Shown piece by piece: positions 1 through 8,581 of a stretch of DNA of 46,114 nucleotides. Where the stretch lies: contig NZ_RDBH01000114.1 of assembly GCF_008042145.1 (NCBI RefSeq), positions 144,622-190,735 on the forward strand, in the 5' to 3' direction. The notes under the pieces are model-generated. The model worked only from the letters and a program-made list of their open reading frames with translations, made no database searches and was not told the DNA's origin. The stretch is from Streptomyces sp. adm13(2018) (GTDB lineage: Bacteria; Actinomycetota; Actinomycetes; Streptomycetales; Streptomycetaceae). Every line of letters begins with the position of its first letter. Positions within the stretch are counted from its first letter, which is position 1. Both the position numbers and the translations under genes were made by a program.

Positions 1-1
1 C

Positions 2-1486
2 ACCATCCCCGGTCAGGTCATCCCGGCCCCCACCGTCGAACCCCCGGCCACGGAGCCCGTCGTGGAGACACCCCCCGCACCGGTCCCGTCCGTCTCCCAG
101 ATGGCCGCCCAGACCACCCTCCCCGACGTACCGGCCGCCAAGGACAACGGCACCACCATCACCGCCCACGTCCTCCCCTCCGCCGCCGGATTCGTCCGCA
201 AGAACGTCGGCGACACGTTCTCCGGCAACACCGAGATCTCCGACGCCCTCATCCAGAACGCGAAGAGCTTCGGCTCCAAGGGCGCCCCCGGCACCCGGCA
301 GGCCATCGCCCAGTTCCGCCGGCAGCGCGACGAGGCCCTCGTCATCGACACGCTCGACGGCAACGACACCATGGCGATCCTTCGCCACGCCCGCGACGAG
401 AAGCGCCTTCACGGCGGCTCGCTCGCCAAGGCCTGGCAGCACTCCATCGACACCGGCGCGTCCTCGCTGACCGCGGCCGCCGGCTGGTGTGCCCCGTCGC
501 AGAACGACTACGACCTCTGCCGGAACTGGGCGGCCGGCGTTGGCACCCTCGACCTCCCCACGGTCACCGTGACGCGAGGCGGCATCAACTACACCGACGA
601 GCCGATCTTCCCCGACATCTACGCGAACGCCGTCGCGTCCGGCGGAGGCTCCAACTTCCTCACGGAAGCGCAGGTCATCGCCGACACCGCGAAGACGTGC
701 TCGGAGATCCCCTGCCCCACGTTCGAGAACCGGCGCCTCGACGTCATGGCGCTCTGCATCCGCGTCAGCTTCCTCCAGGCCGCGGGCTACCCCGAGGTCG
801 TCAACGCCTGGCAGGACGGTCTCCTCGCCGCCCACGAGGCGGAGATGAACCGCATCATCATCGGGGACCTCATCACCCGCGCCGGCGCCGCGACGGTGTT
901 CGCTTCCCCCGACCCGGACGGCGACAGCTTCACCTCCGCGGCCCTCGCGGCGGCCGAGCTGGCGGCTGAGGACATTCGCTACCGCTACCACATGGCGTGG
1001 GACGCGACCGTCGAGATCGCCCTCCCGCACTGGGTCCTCCCGCAGATCCGCGCGGACCTGTCCCGCCGCAACGGCGTCAACCTGCTCCAGGTCTCCGACT
1101 CCGAGATCGCGTCGATGTTCTCGGTTCGCGGCGTCCGGATCCAGTTCGTCCGCGGCTGGCAGGACGGCCTCATCACCGGCGGCGCACTGTCCGCGTCGTT
1201 CCCCGGTGGCGATGCGACCGCCCCGTACATGACGGCCCTCCCGACCACGTTCAGCTTCGTCGCCTGGCCGGCGGGGTCGGTGGCGGTGGCCCGGCAGGAC
1301 GTCGTGACCCTCACGAACGTGTACGACGCGGCCAGCCTCGCGCAGAACGAGTTCACGTCGCTCTTCGCCGAGGAGGGCTTCGCGCCGATCTACCCGTGCC
1401 CCGGCCAGCGCCTGTACACGGTCACCGGCTGCATCGGCGGTCTCACCGGCGCCGCGGCGATCAACTGCACCGACGACACCCCGTAG
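2..1486 (+). CDS. Phage major capsid protein, HK97-like (5'-truncated by window edge)
   Basis: The reading frame is open from base 2, so the true start lies before the window; the first in-frame ATG or GTG (GTG at 62) would give 474 aa. The protein has a Pro/Val-rich N-terminal stretch, then a segment with GWCAPSQNDYDLC around residue 142 of that version, a motif I associate with actinophage HK97-fold capsid proteins, and a long alpha/beta body with further cysteines near the C-terminus. It is followed by a second capsid-like gene and connector genes, which is the usual head-gene order. A strong hairpin directly follows, as is common after highly expressed capsid genes. The proline-rich N-terminus may be the end of a scaffold or protease region. 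Fold assignment rests on motif recognition and position, not on a search. Confidence 0.85.
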   Translation, partial: TIPGQVIPAPTVEPPATEPVVETPPAPVPSVSQMAAQTTLPDVPAAKDNGTTITAHVLPSAAGFVRKNVGDTFSGNTEISDALIQNAKSFGSKGAPGTRQAIAQFRRQRDEALVIDTLDGNDTMAILRHARDEKRLHGGSLAKAWQHSIDTGASSLTAAAGWCAPSQNDYDLCRNWAAGVGTLDLPTVTVTRGGINYTDEPIFPDIYANAVASGGGSNFLTEAQVIADTAKTCSEIPCPTFENRRLDVMALCIRVSFLQAAGYPEVVNAWQDGLLAAHEAEMNRIIIGDLITRAGAATVFASPDPDGDSFTSAALAAAELAAEDIRYRYHMAWDATVEIALPHWVLPQIRADLSRRNGVNLLQVSDSEIASMFSVRGVRIQFVRGWQDGLITGGALSASFPGGDATAPYMTALPTTFSFVAWPAGSVAVARQDVVTLTNVYDAASLAQNEFTSLFAEEGFAPIYPCPGQRLYTVTGCIGGLTGAAAINCTDDTP

Positions 1487-1501
1487 CCCCTCCCCTGATC
1501 C

Positions 1502-1537
1502 GGCGCCCCCGCTCGTCGTCCCTGAGGCGGGGGCGCC
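1502..1537 (+). terminator. Hairpin terminator/attenuator after capsid gene
   Basis: An 11-bp perfect stem (GGCGCCCCCGC pairing with GCGGGGGCGCC) encloses a 14-nt loop, 15 nt after the capsid stop codon and 27 nt before the next start. Partial termination here would raise capsid mRNA relative to downstream genes. Confidence 0.75.
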
Positions 1538-1564
1538 ACCCCAGGAGAAGGAAGGAGGGACCTC

Positions 1565-2440
1565 ATGGCAGTACTCCAGCCCAACCGTGAACTGATCGCG
1601 CCGCCGCCGACTCAGCGCCTGCGCTACGGCCTGTTCAACGCGGCCACTGTCCTACCGATGACCGACCGCATGATCGGCAACGGGCTCCAGTTCTACGCCG
1701 ACCACTGCGGCGACCACACCGAGCTGTACAACCAGGAGTGCGGAGTCGACTCCCCGGTCAAAACTCCGCACGAGGGCACCGAGCTGATCGGCACCGACCC
1801 GTTCTGGGTGGAGACACGTCTCCGCTGCGGCACGGTCGGCCGGACCGCCGACGAGATCAAGGCCGCCGCGCAGGCCCGTCTGGTGGCGTCCGAGCAGCGG
1901 CGCGTCGAGAACGTCCTGTGGAACGGCATCGCCGCGCAGCCGGACGTTCTGAACCTCGTCAACAACGTGGGCACGACCACGGTCGTCCCCACGGCCCCCG
2001 GCGCCGGTGCGGCCATCTCGGCTCTGGAGAACGCGTTCTACCAGATGACCGGCTACGTCGGCACCATCCACGTCAACACCGTGGCCGAGGGCGCCCTGGA
2101 GTACGCAGGGTTCCTCAACCCGGATGCCGGAGTGCTCCGAACCCGGAAGGGCACTGCCGTGTCCCTGGGCGACGGCTACGGCATCAACGGCCCCGAGGAC
2201 GAGGCTCCCGCAGCTGGGTTCGTGTGGGCGTTCATGACGTCGTACACCACAGTGTGGCGGTCGACGGACGCCCAGATCCCGCAGCCCGACCCGCGTCGCG
2301 TCATGGACCGCACCCTCAACCAGTGGGACGTGGTCGCCGAGCGCGTGTACGCCGCGGCGTGGGCGTGCCCCGAAGTGATGGCCGTGCAGGTGCCGATCGC
2401 GGCGCCGGCGACCGCAGCAACCCCGGCGGTGCCCGCATGA
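1565..2440 (+). CDS. Phage capsid-like structural protein (possible pentamer/minor capsid protein)
   Basis: This 291-aa protein has a good ribosome site (AAGGAAGGAGG at 1549-1559) before the ATG. It has no named motif that I recognise with certainty. Its length, mixed alpha/beta composition, low-complexity Ala/Pro tail and place directly after the major capsid gene fit the second capsid protein that some actinophages encode, annotated there as capsid pentamer protein. The stop overlaps the next start (ATGA), so the two are translationally coupled. Alternatives are a decoration or other minor head protein. The structural role is well supported by context, the pentamer role only weakly. Confidence 0.6.
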   Translation: MAVLQPNRELIAPPPTQRLRYGLFNAATVLPMTDRMIGNGLQFYADHCGDHTELYNQECGVDSPVKTPHEGTELIGTDPFWVETRLRCGTVGRTADEIKAAAQARLVASEQRRVENVLWNGIAAQPDVLNLVNNVGTTTVVPTAPGAGAAISALENAFYQMTGYVGTIHVNTVAEGALEYAGFLNPDAGVLRTRKGTAVSLGDGYGINGPEDEAPAAGFVWAFMTSYTTVWRSTDAQIPQPDPRRVMDRTLNQWDVVAERVYAAAWACPEVMAVQVPIAAPATAATPAVPA

Positions 2441-2649
2441 GCAAGGACTGGACGGTCGTCGTTCCGGCGGCAGGTCAGGTGAAGGAGACAGCGGTTGCTC
2501 TGCTGGCGCTGGCTGACAGCCCGGCGGACGTCCGCACGGACGGGAACGGAACCGAGTTCCTGGTGCCGCCTGCTCTGGCGGATCGCTACCACGAGAGCCT
2601 GCGCCCGAAGCCGCGGCGCCGCGCGAAGAAGGATGAGGAGGACGAGTAA
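2437..2649 (+). CDS. Small phage head-region protein of unknown function
   Basis: A 70-aa protein starting at an ATG that overlaps the previous stop by 4 nt and ending in TAA that overlaps the next ATG by 1 nt. The N-terminal half is hydrophobic and ordered-looking; the last 20 residues are strongly charged (RPKPRRRAKKDEEDE-like, basic then acidic). Its place between capsid and tail genes matches short connector or hypothetical genes of siphoviruses. I do not recognise a family. The exact stop/start overlaps on both sides make it a real gene. Confidence 0.75.
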   Translation: MSKDWTVVVPAAGQVKETAVALLALADSPADVRTDGNGTEFLVPPALADRYHESLRPKPRRRAKKDEEDE

Positions 2650-3347
2650 TGGCTGTTGAGTGCGCCTCTATGTCGCGCGGCAAGATGCTGCGCATCACGA
2701 AGTTGAACGAGTGTGGGGCGATCGTGGAGGGGGCTGGCTCGTCGCTGGTGGCGAAGGCTTTCGTCTCCGGGACGTTCACCCCGAACTACCAGGAGGTGCA
2801 GGAGATCTCCGTTCCGGACGCGAACGGCGACATCTGCATCGAGGACCGGTCGCCGGTACAGCTCCGCTGGATCGACGTCAGCCTCGTGATCTGCACCCTC
2901 GACCCGACGATGATCAACCTGATCACGGGTGACCCGCTCGTTCTCAACGACGCCACCCCGACGCCGGACACCGTCGGCTTCCGTATGGACGCCGACCTTA
3001 CCGGCTCCGCCAACTTCGGCCTGGAACTCTGGTCCGGCGTAACCGGCCAGGCGTGCGACCCGGACGGGTTCACGAAGTACGGCTACTGGCTGTTCCCCTG
3101 GTTGCGGGATGCCCAGTGGGGTGAGTGGGTCGTCCAGAACGACGCGCTCACCATCACCCTCACCGCGCGCGCGGTGTATGGCGGTGCATGGGGTGTCGGT
3201 CCTTACGACGTGCGGCGTGACGCGACGACCCCGGCAACGCTGGAGCCGCTGCTCACACCGATCGGCGCGACACAGCCGATGCACTTCGAGGTCACATCGG
3301 CGCCGCTCCCGACGCCGGCATGTGGCGCGGTCACGCTGACCGCTTAG
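2649..3347 (+). CDS. Probable major tail (tube) protein
   Basis: A 232-aa protein, probably beta-rich, with repeated short hydrophobic/polar alternation and several cysteines (near residues 6, 23, 62 and 83 and at the C-terminus). A 14-bp perfect hairpin follows at 3353-3388, the second strong hairpin in the structural operon after the one behind the capsid gene. Siphovirus major tail protein is, like capsid, made in large excess, so this arrangement supports a tail-tube role. Its position before the head-to-tail adaptor is earlier than in lambda-like order. A decoration or head-fibre protein is the main alternative. Confidence 0.55.
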   Translation: MAVECASMSRGKMLRITKLNECGAIVEGAGSSLVAKAFVSGTFTPNYQEVQEISVPDANGDICIEDRSPVQLRWIDVSLVICTLDPTMINLITGDPLVLNDATPTPDTVGFRMDADLTGSANFGLELWSGVTGQACDPDGFTKYGYWLFPWLRDAQWGEWVVQNDALTITLTARAVYGGAWGVGPYDVRRDATTPATLEPLLTPIGATQPMHFEVTSAPLPTPACGAVTLTA

Positions 3348-3352
3348 CAGCC

Positions 3353-3388
3353 GGGGGTTCTGGCCGACGGCTCCCGGCCAGAACCCCC
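3353..3388 (+). terminator. Strong hairpin after probable major tail gene
   Basis: A 14-bp perfect stem (GGGGGTTCTGGCCG with its complement) and an 8-nt loop lie 6 nt after the stop codon. It separates the head/tail-tube block from the connector and minor tail block. Confidence 0.8.
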
Positions 3389-3408
3389 CTTCCTCTGAGG
3401 GACACCCC

Positions 3409-4218
3409 ATGGCTGTACCTGTACCGGGCCCATGCGAGTGGCCCATCGACACCACCTGCTGCTCCGGCTGGGACGCGTACCCGGAGGAGGTGCGGGAGCG
3501 GGCGACTTCGCTGGCCACCGCGATCCTTGACGGGCTCACGGGACGCCAGTTCTCGCAGTGTGCGGTGAACTACCGGCCGTGCGGTCCGAAATGCCAGGGC
3601 GGCGCTGGGTACCTGTCGTGGCCTGTCGGGACTCCCGGGGTCTCTGCGGGCGGCGGGCCGTGGATGCTGCCGTACGTCGATGCCGGCGTGTGGCGGAACT
3701 GCACCTGCTCGGGTGGCTGCTCCTGCGCGGCCCGCTGCGAAGTGCCGTTCCCGACATCCGTCGCTTCGGTCACTTCGGTCACTGTCGACGGCCTGGAGCT
3801 GGACCCGACGGCCTACCGGCTGGACTCGTGGCGCGGGCGGCCAATGCTCGTCCGTGTCGATGGCGACTGCTGGCCGACATGCCAGGACATGACCGTCGGC
3901 CCGGACGAGGAGGGCAGCTTCGTCATCACCTACCAGCCGGGCCGGCCGCTTCCCGTGGCCGGGCAGATCGCTGCGGGCGAGTACGCGTGCGAGATCGCCA
4001 AGGCCTGCGTAGGCGCCGAATGTGTGCTGCCGCAGCAGATGGCATCCCTGTCCCGCAACGGCGTCGACATCGAGGTGGTCGATCCCACCACGATTGCCGA
4101 AGAGGGCCTGACGGGTCTCCAGAACGTGGACCTGTGGATTCGGTCGGTGAACCCGGCGCGGCGTGCTCAGCGGTCCCGTGTGGCGTCGGTCGACACGTAC
4201 CGGGGGCGGTTCTCGTGA
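3409..4218 (+). CDS. Head-to-tail adaptor, cysteine-rich
   Basis: A 269-aa protein. The N-terminal third looks helical (YPEEVRERATSLATAILDGL), as in gp6/gp15-like adaptor proteins. A dense cluster of cysteines follows (NCTCSGGCSCAARCEV at about residues 102-117). Then comes a beta segment with VTVDGLELDPTAYRLDSW and LVRVDGDCWPTCQDM, a signature I recall from actinophage head-to-tail adaptors. At least 16 cysteines are present in total, unusual for a cytoplasmically assembled virion protein. The gene starts an operon after a terminator and overlaps the next gene by 4 nt (GTGA). Expected role: ring between portal and neck. Confidence 0.7.
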   Translation: MAVPVPGPCEWPIDTTCCSGWDAYPEEVRERATSLATAILDGLTGRQFSQCAVNYRPCGPKCQGGAGYLSWPVGTPGVSAGGGPWMLPYVDAGVWRNCTCSGGCSCAARCEVPFPTSVASVTSVTVDGLELDPTAYRLDSWRGRPMLVRVDGDCWPTCQDMTVGPDEEGSFVITYQPGRPLPVAGQIAAGEYACEIAKACVGAECVLPQQMASLSRNGVDIEVVDPTTIAEEGLTGLQNVDLWIRSVNPARRAQRSRVASVDTYRGRFS

Positions 4219-4730
4219 CGCAGGCCATGGAGCTGGCGCAGATCCTCCTCGGCTGCCTGGAGACCCAGTTGCAGGCGCCACACCCGTGGCCGGTCCCAGA
4301 AGATCGGGTGATGTTGCGGGCTGGTGAGCAGGTGATCCCCCTGGCGTCGACATCGACGGACGAATGCTGCACCGGGCTCGGCTACGTCCGGATCGCTGGC
4401 ATCCAAGGCGTCCGGGACGTCACCGACCGCATGGCCGCTTCCGGCTGCTTCATGGCGGAGCGTCTCCTGACGCTTGAACTCGGCGTGTACCGGTGCATTC
4501 CTACCCCGGCCGCCGGCGCGATCGTGACTGCCGAGCAGTGGAGCGAGGCGGCTCTCAAGCTGGATGCCGACTGGCAGGCCATGGAGGCTGCTGTCTGCTG
4601 CGCGTTCGACGACCCCGACAGTCTGCGGATCGGTCCGGTGGCGGTCGGCCTGTACGAGCCCATTGGCCCCGATGCGAACTGCATCGGCGGCAAGACCACT
4701 GTGAACATCGTGATGGAGGCGTGCTGCTGA
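4215..4730 (+). CDS. Phage head-tail connector or tail terminator protein
   Basis: A 171-aa protein read from GTG at 4215, which overlaps the preceding TGA; an in-frame ATG at 4227 is a possible alternative. It starts with an amphipathic helix, has a CC pair (DECCTGLGYVRI) in the middle and another at the extreme C-terminus (MEACC). Position right after the adaptor and before an HK97 gp10-like gene suggests a stopper or tail terminator. I recognise no decisive motif. The stop overlaps the next ATG by one base. Confidence 0.55.
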   Translation: MTQAMELAQILLGCLETQLQAPHPWPVPEDRVMLRAGEQVIPLASTSTDECCTGLGYVRIAGIQGVRDVTDRMAASGCFMAERLLTLELGVYRCIPTPAAGAIVTAEQWSEAALKLDADWQAMEAAVCCAFDDPDSLRIGPVAVGLYEPIGPDANCIGGKTTVNIVMEACC

Positions 4731-4939
4731 TGCCGAGGAAGACGAGCGCGAGGAACGCCCGGCTGCGGGTGCGGACGAGCTTCGACGGGTTCCGCCGCGG
4801 CGAGGAGCACGAGGGCCCGCTGGAGGGCCCGGTGGTGGGCTGGGTGGAGCTGGGCCTGATGGAGGTGATCGAGGGTGGCGAGGATCCGGCTGGACCGGGC
4901 AGCGTTGAACAGGACGTTCAGGGCGACGAGCCGGAGTGA
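4730..4939 (+). CDS. Small phage protein of unknown function, overlaps next gene
   Basis: A 69-aa protein beginning at an ATG that shares its A with the preceding TGA, with a GGAGG ribosome site at 4715-4719. It is basic at the N-terminus and acidic at the C-terminus. Its last 65 nt overlap the next gene in another frame, which is long for this operon. The overlap means either both frames are used or one start is misplaced. Confidence 0.5.
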   Translation: MPRKTSARNARLRVRTSFDGFRRGEEHEGPLEGPVVGWVELGLMEVIEGGEDPAGPGSVEQDVQGDEPE

Positions 4940-5282
4940 GGGCGAGATCGCTGCCCGGCAAGTCGTGGCGCGGGCGAAGGTTCTGGCGCCGGTCGACACC
5001 GGGCGGTTGCGGTCGTCGATTCGGGTGGAGCGCCGGTCGACGTTCGGGCTGAGGCAGCGGTGGACGGTCGGTTCGGACGTCGAGTACGCGCCGATGGTGA
5101 ATGACGGAACACGGCCGCACATCATCCGGCCGCGGCGGGCGAAGGCACTCAAGTTCAAGGTGGGGGGCCGCACGGTGTACGCCAAGGTGGTGCACCATCC
5201 GGGGACTCGGGCGCGCCCGTTCCTCGACAGGGCCCTCGCGGATGTAGCGCGGTCGCGTGGCTACAGCATCACCCAGAGATAG
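4875..5282 (+). CDS. HK97 gp10-like neck/tail completion protein
   Basis: A 135-aa basic protein from GTG 4875, preceded by GGAGGTGATCGAG as ribosome site. The segment AKVLAPVDTGRLRSSI followed later by YAPMVNDGTRP and GTRARPFLDRAL is characteristic of the HK97 gp10 family (phage minor tail/head-tail joining proteins). Length is typical. It probably acts in joining or completing the tail. The start lies inside the preceding small gene. Confidence 0.75.
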   Translation: MARIRLDRAALNRTFRATSRSEGEIAARQVVARAKVLAPVDTGRLRSSIRVERRSTFGLRQRWTVGSDVEYAPMVNDGTRPHIIRPRRAKALKFKVGGRTVYAKVVHHPGTRARPFLDRALADVARSRGYSITQR

Positions 5283-5291
5283 GCTGAACCT

Positions 5292-5600
5292 ATGGACGAC
5301 GACAAGACGATCGACGAGCCCACTTACACCGTCACCATCGCCGGGACCGAGTACCAGTTCGCCCAGCCGGACCCGAAGCTCATCGAGCGCATGATCCTCA
5401 TCAGCCACATGAACGCGGACACCCTGACCACACTGGAGGCCTGCACGAAGTGGTTCTCCGTCGCCGCCGGGCGGACGGTGTGGGCCGCAATCATGCGCCG
5501 GTTCCTGAACGACGAGATCAGCGTCCAAGACCTTCTGACGGCGATCAAGGATCTGACCGACTCCATGGCGATCAGCGAGGGGCTCACCGCGGATGCGTAG
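5292..5600 (+). CDS. Tail assembly chaperone (upstream protein)
   Basis: A 102-aa acidic, largely helical protein directly before a pair ending in the tape measure gene, the position of the gpG-type tail assembly chaperone. No catalytic motif is expected. The ribosome site is weak (AGG at 5281). Its 3' end overlaps the next gene by 8 nt, which lies in the +1 frame. Such pairs often make a frameshifted fusion, but here the second gene also has its own ATG. Confidence 0.65.
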   Translation: MDDDKTIDEPTYTVTIAGTEYQFAQPDPKLIERMILISHMNADTLTTLEACTKWFSVAAGRTVWAAIMRRFLNDEISVQDLLTAIKDLTDSMAISEGLTADA

Positions 5601-6111
5601 TGCGTCCCCTCTGTCGCGAGGGCCGGTGCCGGTGCAGATCGGCGGCCGGACCCTCATGCTTGCGTGGCGTCCCGCAGCAGAGTGGACCACCGTGCAGACA
5701 GAGATGGACGTGCTCCGCTTCCTCTCGGAGGAAGACAGAACCACCATCGGCCGGCTGGTCCTTGACGGCATTGTGAACTCTGACAACGTTGCCAAGACTG
5801 CGCACGACGTGCTGGAGGCGGCGACCGGACGGCGCTGGTGGGAAGCACAACGCCTGCTCTCCATGTCCGTGCAGCCCGAAGCCCTCGGCCACCTGACGCT
5901 GGCCGGCGTGGATCCGTGGCAGCGGTCGGCCTACGAGTGGTGCGCCGCCACGTACGCCCTCTACACGCGCTACACGGACGAGAAAGAGCGGCTCCGCTTC
6001 GACTTCCAGCTGTCCATCCCGCCCCGCGGCTACGAGGACGAATGGATGGACGACGGCGGCGACGACCCCGAGGACGTTCAGAAAGCCTTGACCGGATGGA
6101 TGGGAGGCTGA
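5593..6111 (+). CDS. Tail assembly chaperone-like protein (downstream partner)
   Basis: A 172-aa protein starting at ATG 5593 inside the previous gene, with GAGGGG about 10 nt upstream. The body contains a helical region (WEAQRLLSMSV, DPWQRSAYEWCAATYALYTR) and ends with an acidic patch. It lies immediately upstream of the tape measure gene, as expected for the gpT-like half of the chaperone pair. No search was possible, so the role is positional. Confidence 0.6.
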   Translation: MRSASPLSRGPVPVQIGGRTLMLAWRPAAEWTTVQTEMDVLRFLSEEDRTTIGRLVLDGIVNSDNVAKTAHDVLEAATGRRWWEAQRLLSMSVQPEALGHLTLAGVDPWQRSAYEWCAATYALYTRYTDEKERLRFDFQLSIPPRGYEDEWMDDGGDDPEDVQKALTGWMGG

Positions 6112-6112
6112 G

Positions 6113-8581
6113 ATGGCCGCAAACCAGGCTGAGGTCGACCTCATCGTCAACGCTGCCGGGGCTCTGCCGGATCTTGAGCAGCAGCTGTCCCAGATCGTCC
6201 GGACGGCTGAGGACGGGGCGCCTGAGGTCGACGTGCAGGCTTCGCTGGCCGTGCAGAACTCGCTCGCGGTCATGTCGACGCAGCTCGATCAGGTGCTGCG
6301 GAACATCGACGCCAATGACCCGAGCATCGACGTCGAAGCCGCACTCGATGCTCAGGCGTCCTTGCGGAACCTGCGCCAGGATCTCGACGAGCTGACGCGC
6401 GCAGCCGCGCGGGGGACCACGGACATCATCGAGCTGGAAGCGGCCCTCGACTTCCCGCGGTCCCTGGCCGAGGTCACCGAAGCGATCACCGACCTGGTGA
6501 ACGACGTAGAAGCCGCTGCGCCGGAGATCGACCTTGAGGTGGACGTCGACACCGATCAGGTCCCCCGCGCTGAGCGTGTCCTGCGGGCCCTTGGCCGCAC
6601 ATCGATCACCACAGCCAAGGGGCTGGGCACGGTCACGAAGGGCGTGGCTGCCCTGAGCCTGGCGGTGGGTGGCGGCGCTCAGGCCTTGGCGGGTCTGGTG
6701 GCCGCCCTACAGCAGGTCGCCCCTGCCGCGGCGGTGGGCACTCAGGCGATCCTGGCCCAGAAGCTCGCGACCGGCACCCTGAAGCTGGCGATGGTCGGTG
6801 TCCAGGACGCCATCCAGGACGCGTTCGACCCGGACATCAGCGTCGAGGACTTCCACAAGTCGCTCAAGACGCTGGCGCCCGAAGCCGCGCTCTTCGTCGA
6901 TGAGATCCACACGATCCGCCGGGAACTCAAGGCGTTGCAGCAAGGGGTACAGAACCGGGTCTTCAAGGACTTCGACGAGCTGTTTCGGGCCCTCAGTCGA
7001 GACGTCGGCCCCGACGTCAGCCGGGCGTTGAACCAGACGGCCGGCACCTTCAACCGGATGGCCAAGGAAGTCGGCATTGCGGCCCTCGCGTTGGACAAGC
7101 AGGGGGTGCTGGGTCAAGCGCTGGACGGCGCTACGACTGGGTTGCAGAACCTGGAGCAGGTTCCCGCACGGCTGGCGACGGCGTTCGGTCTCCTGGCCGC
7201 GGCATCGGCGCCGGCGTTCGACCGGATCACGGCGGCGGTGGACCGGGTGGCGGCGTCGATGGTTGAGCGGTTGCAGCAGTCGTTCGCGTCGGGCGAGCTT
7301 GAGGAGGCCATCAACAAGGCGGTCGACACGATCGGCCAGCTCCTCGGTGTGGTCGCGAACTTCGGGCAGGCCATCGGGAACATCTTCGGTGGCCTGACGC
7401 AGAACGGCCGGGGTCTCTTCCAGATCCTGGAGGACATCTCCGTAGCGTTCGAGAACCTGACTGCGTCCCAAGAATTCCAGACCATTCTGGGCGAGCTGGC
7501 CGCCACCGCTGACGCACTGGTGCAGAACATTCTGCCGTTGATCCAGGAGGCGTTCGTCCAGCTCGGTCCGGTGATCGAGGAGCTGGCACCGGTGGTCCGG
7601 GACTTTGTCGCCGCGATCGGGCCTGAGCTGATCCCGATCATCCAGGAGCTGGGGCCGATCCTGGTTGACCTGGCGCTTATCATGCGCGAGCAGCTACCGC
7701 TGGCGATCGACTTGGCCAACGCGGCTATCGACGCGATCGTCATCGCGTTGCAGGTGCTCGGTGTGGCGATGGACGTGGCACGTCAGGGGTCGGAGAAGTT
7801 TGCCGACTTCTACCACAGCGACTTCATCGAGTCGTTCCGGGCAGCATCGAATGCGGCCGTGACCCACCGAGACATCCTGAAGAGCGCGTTCATCGACTGG
7901 ACCAGCAGTGCGTACAGCTCGATCCGCAGCTTCCAGAATGCGCTGGGCGACTTCAGTGCGTCTCTTAGGGACCGGCTGACGGCGGCGGTGATCGAGTCCC
8001 TTGGCAGCATGCTGCGGGCGCTGCGGAGTTTCATCGGCGAGTTCGTGCACACGCTCGCCACGTTGCCGTCCCGCGCGTACGACATCGGTGTCCAGATCAT
8101 GGCGGGGCTGGCGGGTGGTCTGACGTCGGGTATCGGTCGGATCATCGGTATCGCAAGGAACATTGCCGATTCGGTGACCAGCACGATCAAGGGTGCGCTG
8201 GATATCCGGTCGCCGTCGAAGGTCACGGACAAGCTGGGCAGCGACACCGCAAAGGGATTCTCGAACGGGTTGGAGCGGGAGGGAAAAAAGGTCAAGAAGG
8301 TCGCCAAGCAGATCGCCAACGAGGTCAAGCTGGCCTTTGCGGATGGCACGACGCCTGTATCGGACTTCGCCCGCAGCGTGAAGGCCATCGACACGTCCAA
8401 GACGGTCAAGGGCATGGCCGCGGAATCGAGCTTCACCCAGCGCCTGACGCTGTCGGGCCAGGGAACCTCCGTGGTCAACGTCTTCCTCGACGGCAAGCTC
8501 TACAACCAGATCATCGACTCCCGCATCAAGATCAACGACAAGAAGCGTGACCGGATCGCAGCACAGGGGGTACGCGTCTAA
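6113..8581 (+). CDS. Tape measure protein
   Basis: An 822-aa protein and the largest gene of the phage block. The N-terminal 190 residues are helical with repeated DxEA/ALDAQASL-type heptad patterns. The centre contains long hydrophobic helices (including IGNIFGGLTQ and a run rich in Ile/Leu/Val around residues 500-560). The C-terminal region carries DIRSPSKVTDKLGSDTAKGF, a very common tape measure signature. The tape measure sets tail length and is ejected with DNA. At about 0.15 nm per residue the tail would be roughly 120 nm. It starts 1 nt after the chaperone stop. Confidence 0.92.
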   Translation: MAANQAEVDLIVNAAGALPDLEQQLSQIVRTAEDGAPEVDVQASLAVQNSLAVMSTQLDQVLRNIDANDPSIDVEAALDAQASLRNLRQDLDELTRAAARGTTDIIELEAALDFPRSLAEVTEAITDLVNDVEAAAPEIDLEVDVDTDQVPRAERVLRALGRTSITTAKGLGTVTKGVAALSLAVGGGAQALAGLVAALQQVAPAAAVGTQAILAQKLATGTLKLAMVGVQDAIQDAFDPDISVEDFHKSLKTLAPEAALFVDEIHTIRRELKALQQGVQNRVFKDFDELFRALSRDVGPDVSRALNQTAGTFNRMAKEVGIAALALDKQGVLGQALDGATTGLQNLEQVPARLATAFGLLAAASAPAFDRITAAVDRVAASMVERLQQSFASGELEEAINKAVDTIGQLLGVVANFGQAIGNIFGGLTQNGRGLFQILEDISVAFENLTASQEFQTILGELAATADALVQNILPLIQEAFVQLGPVIEELAPVVRDFVAAIGPELIPIIQELGPILVDLALIMREQLPLAIDLANAAIDAIVIALQVLGVAMDVARQGSEKFADFYHSDFIESFRAASNAAVTHRDILKSAFIDWTSSAYSSIRSFQNALGDFSASLRDRLTAAVIESLGSMLRALRSFIGEFVHTLATLPSRAYDIGVQIMAGLAGGLTSGIGRIIGIARNIADSVTSTIKGALDIRSPSKVTDKLGSDTAKGFSNGLEREGKKVKKVAKQIANEVKLAFADGTTPVSDFARSVKAIDTSKTVKGMAAESSFTQRLTLSGQGTSVVNVFLDGKLYNQIIDSRIKINDKKRDRIAAQGVRV

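Noticed and set aside
4493..4729. Longer version of the 69-aa phage gene starting upstream
   Set aside because: It would overlap the whole end of the connector gene; the ATG at 4730 with GGAGG is the natural start.
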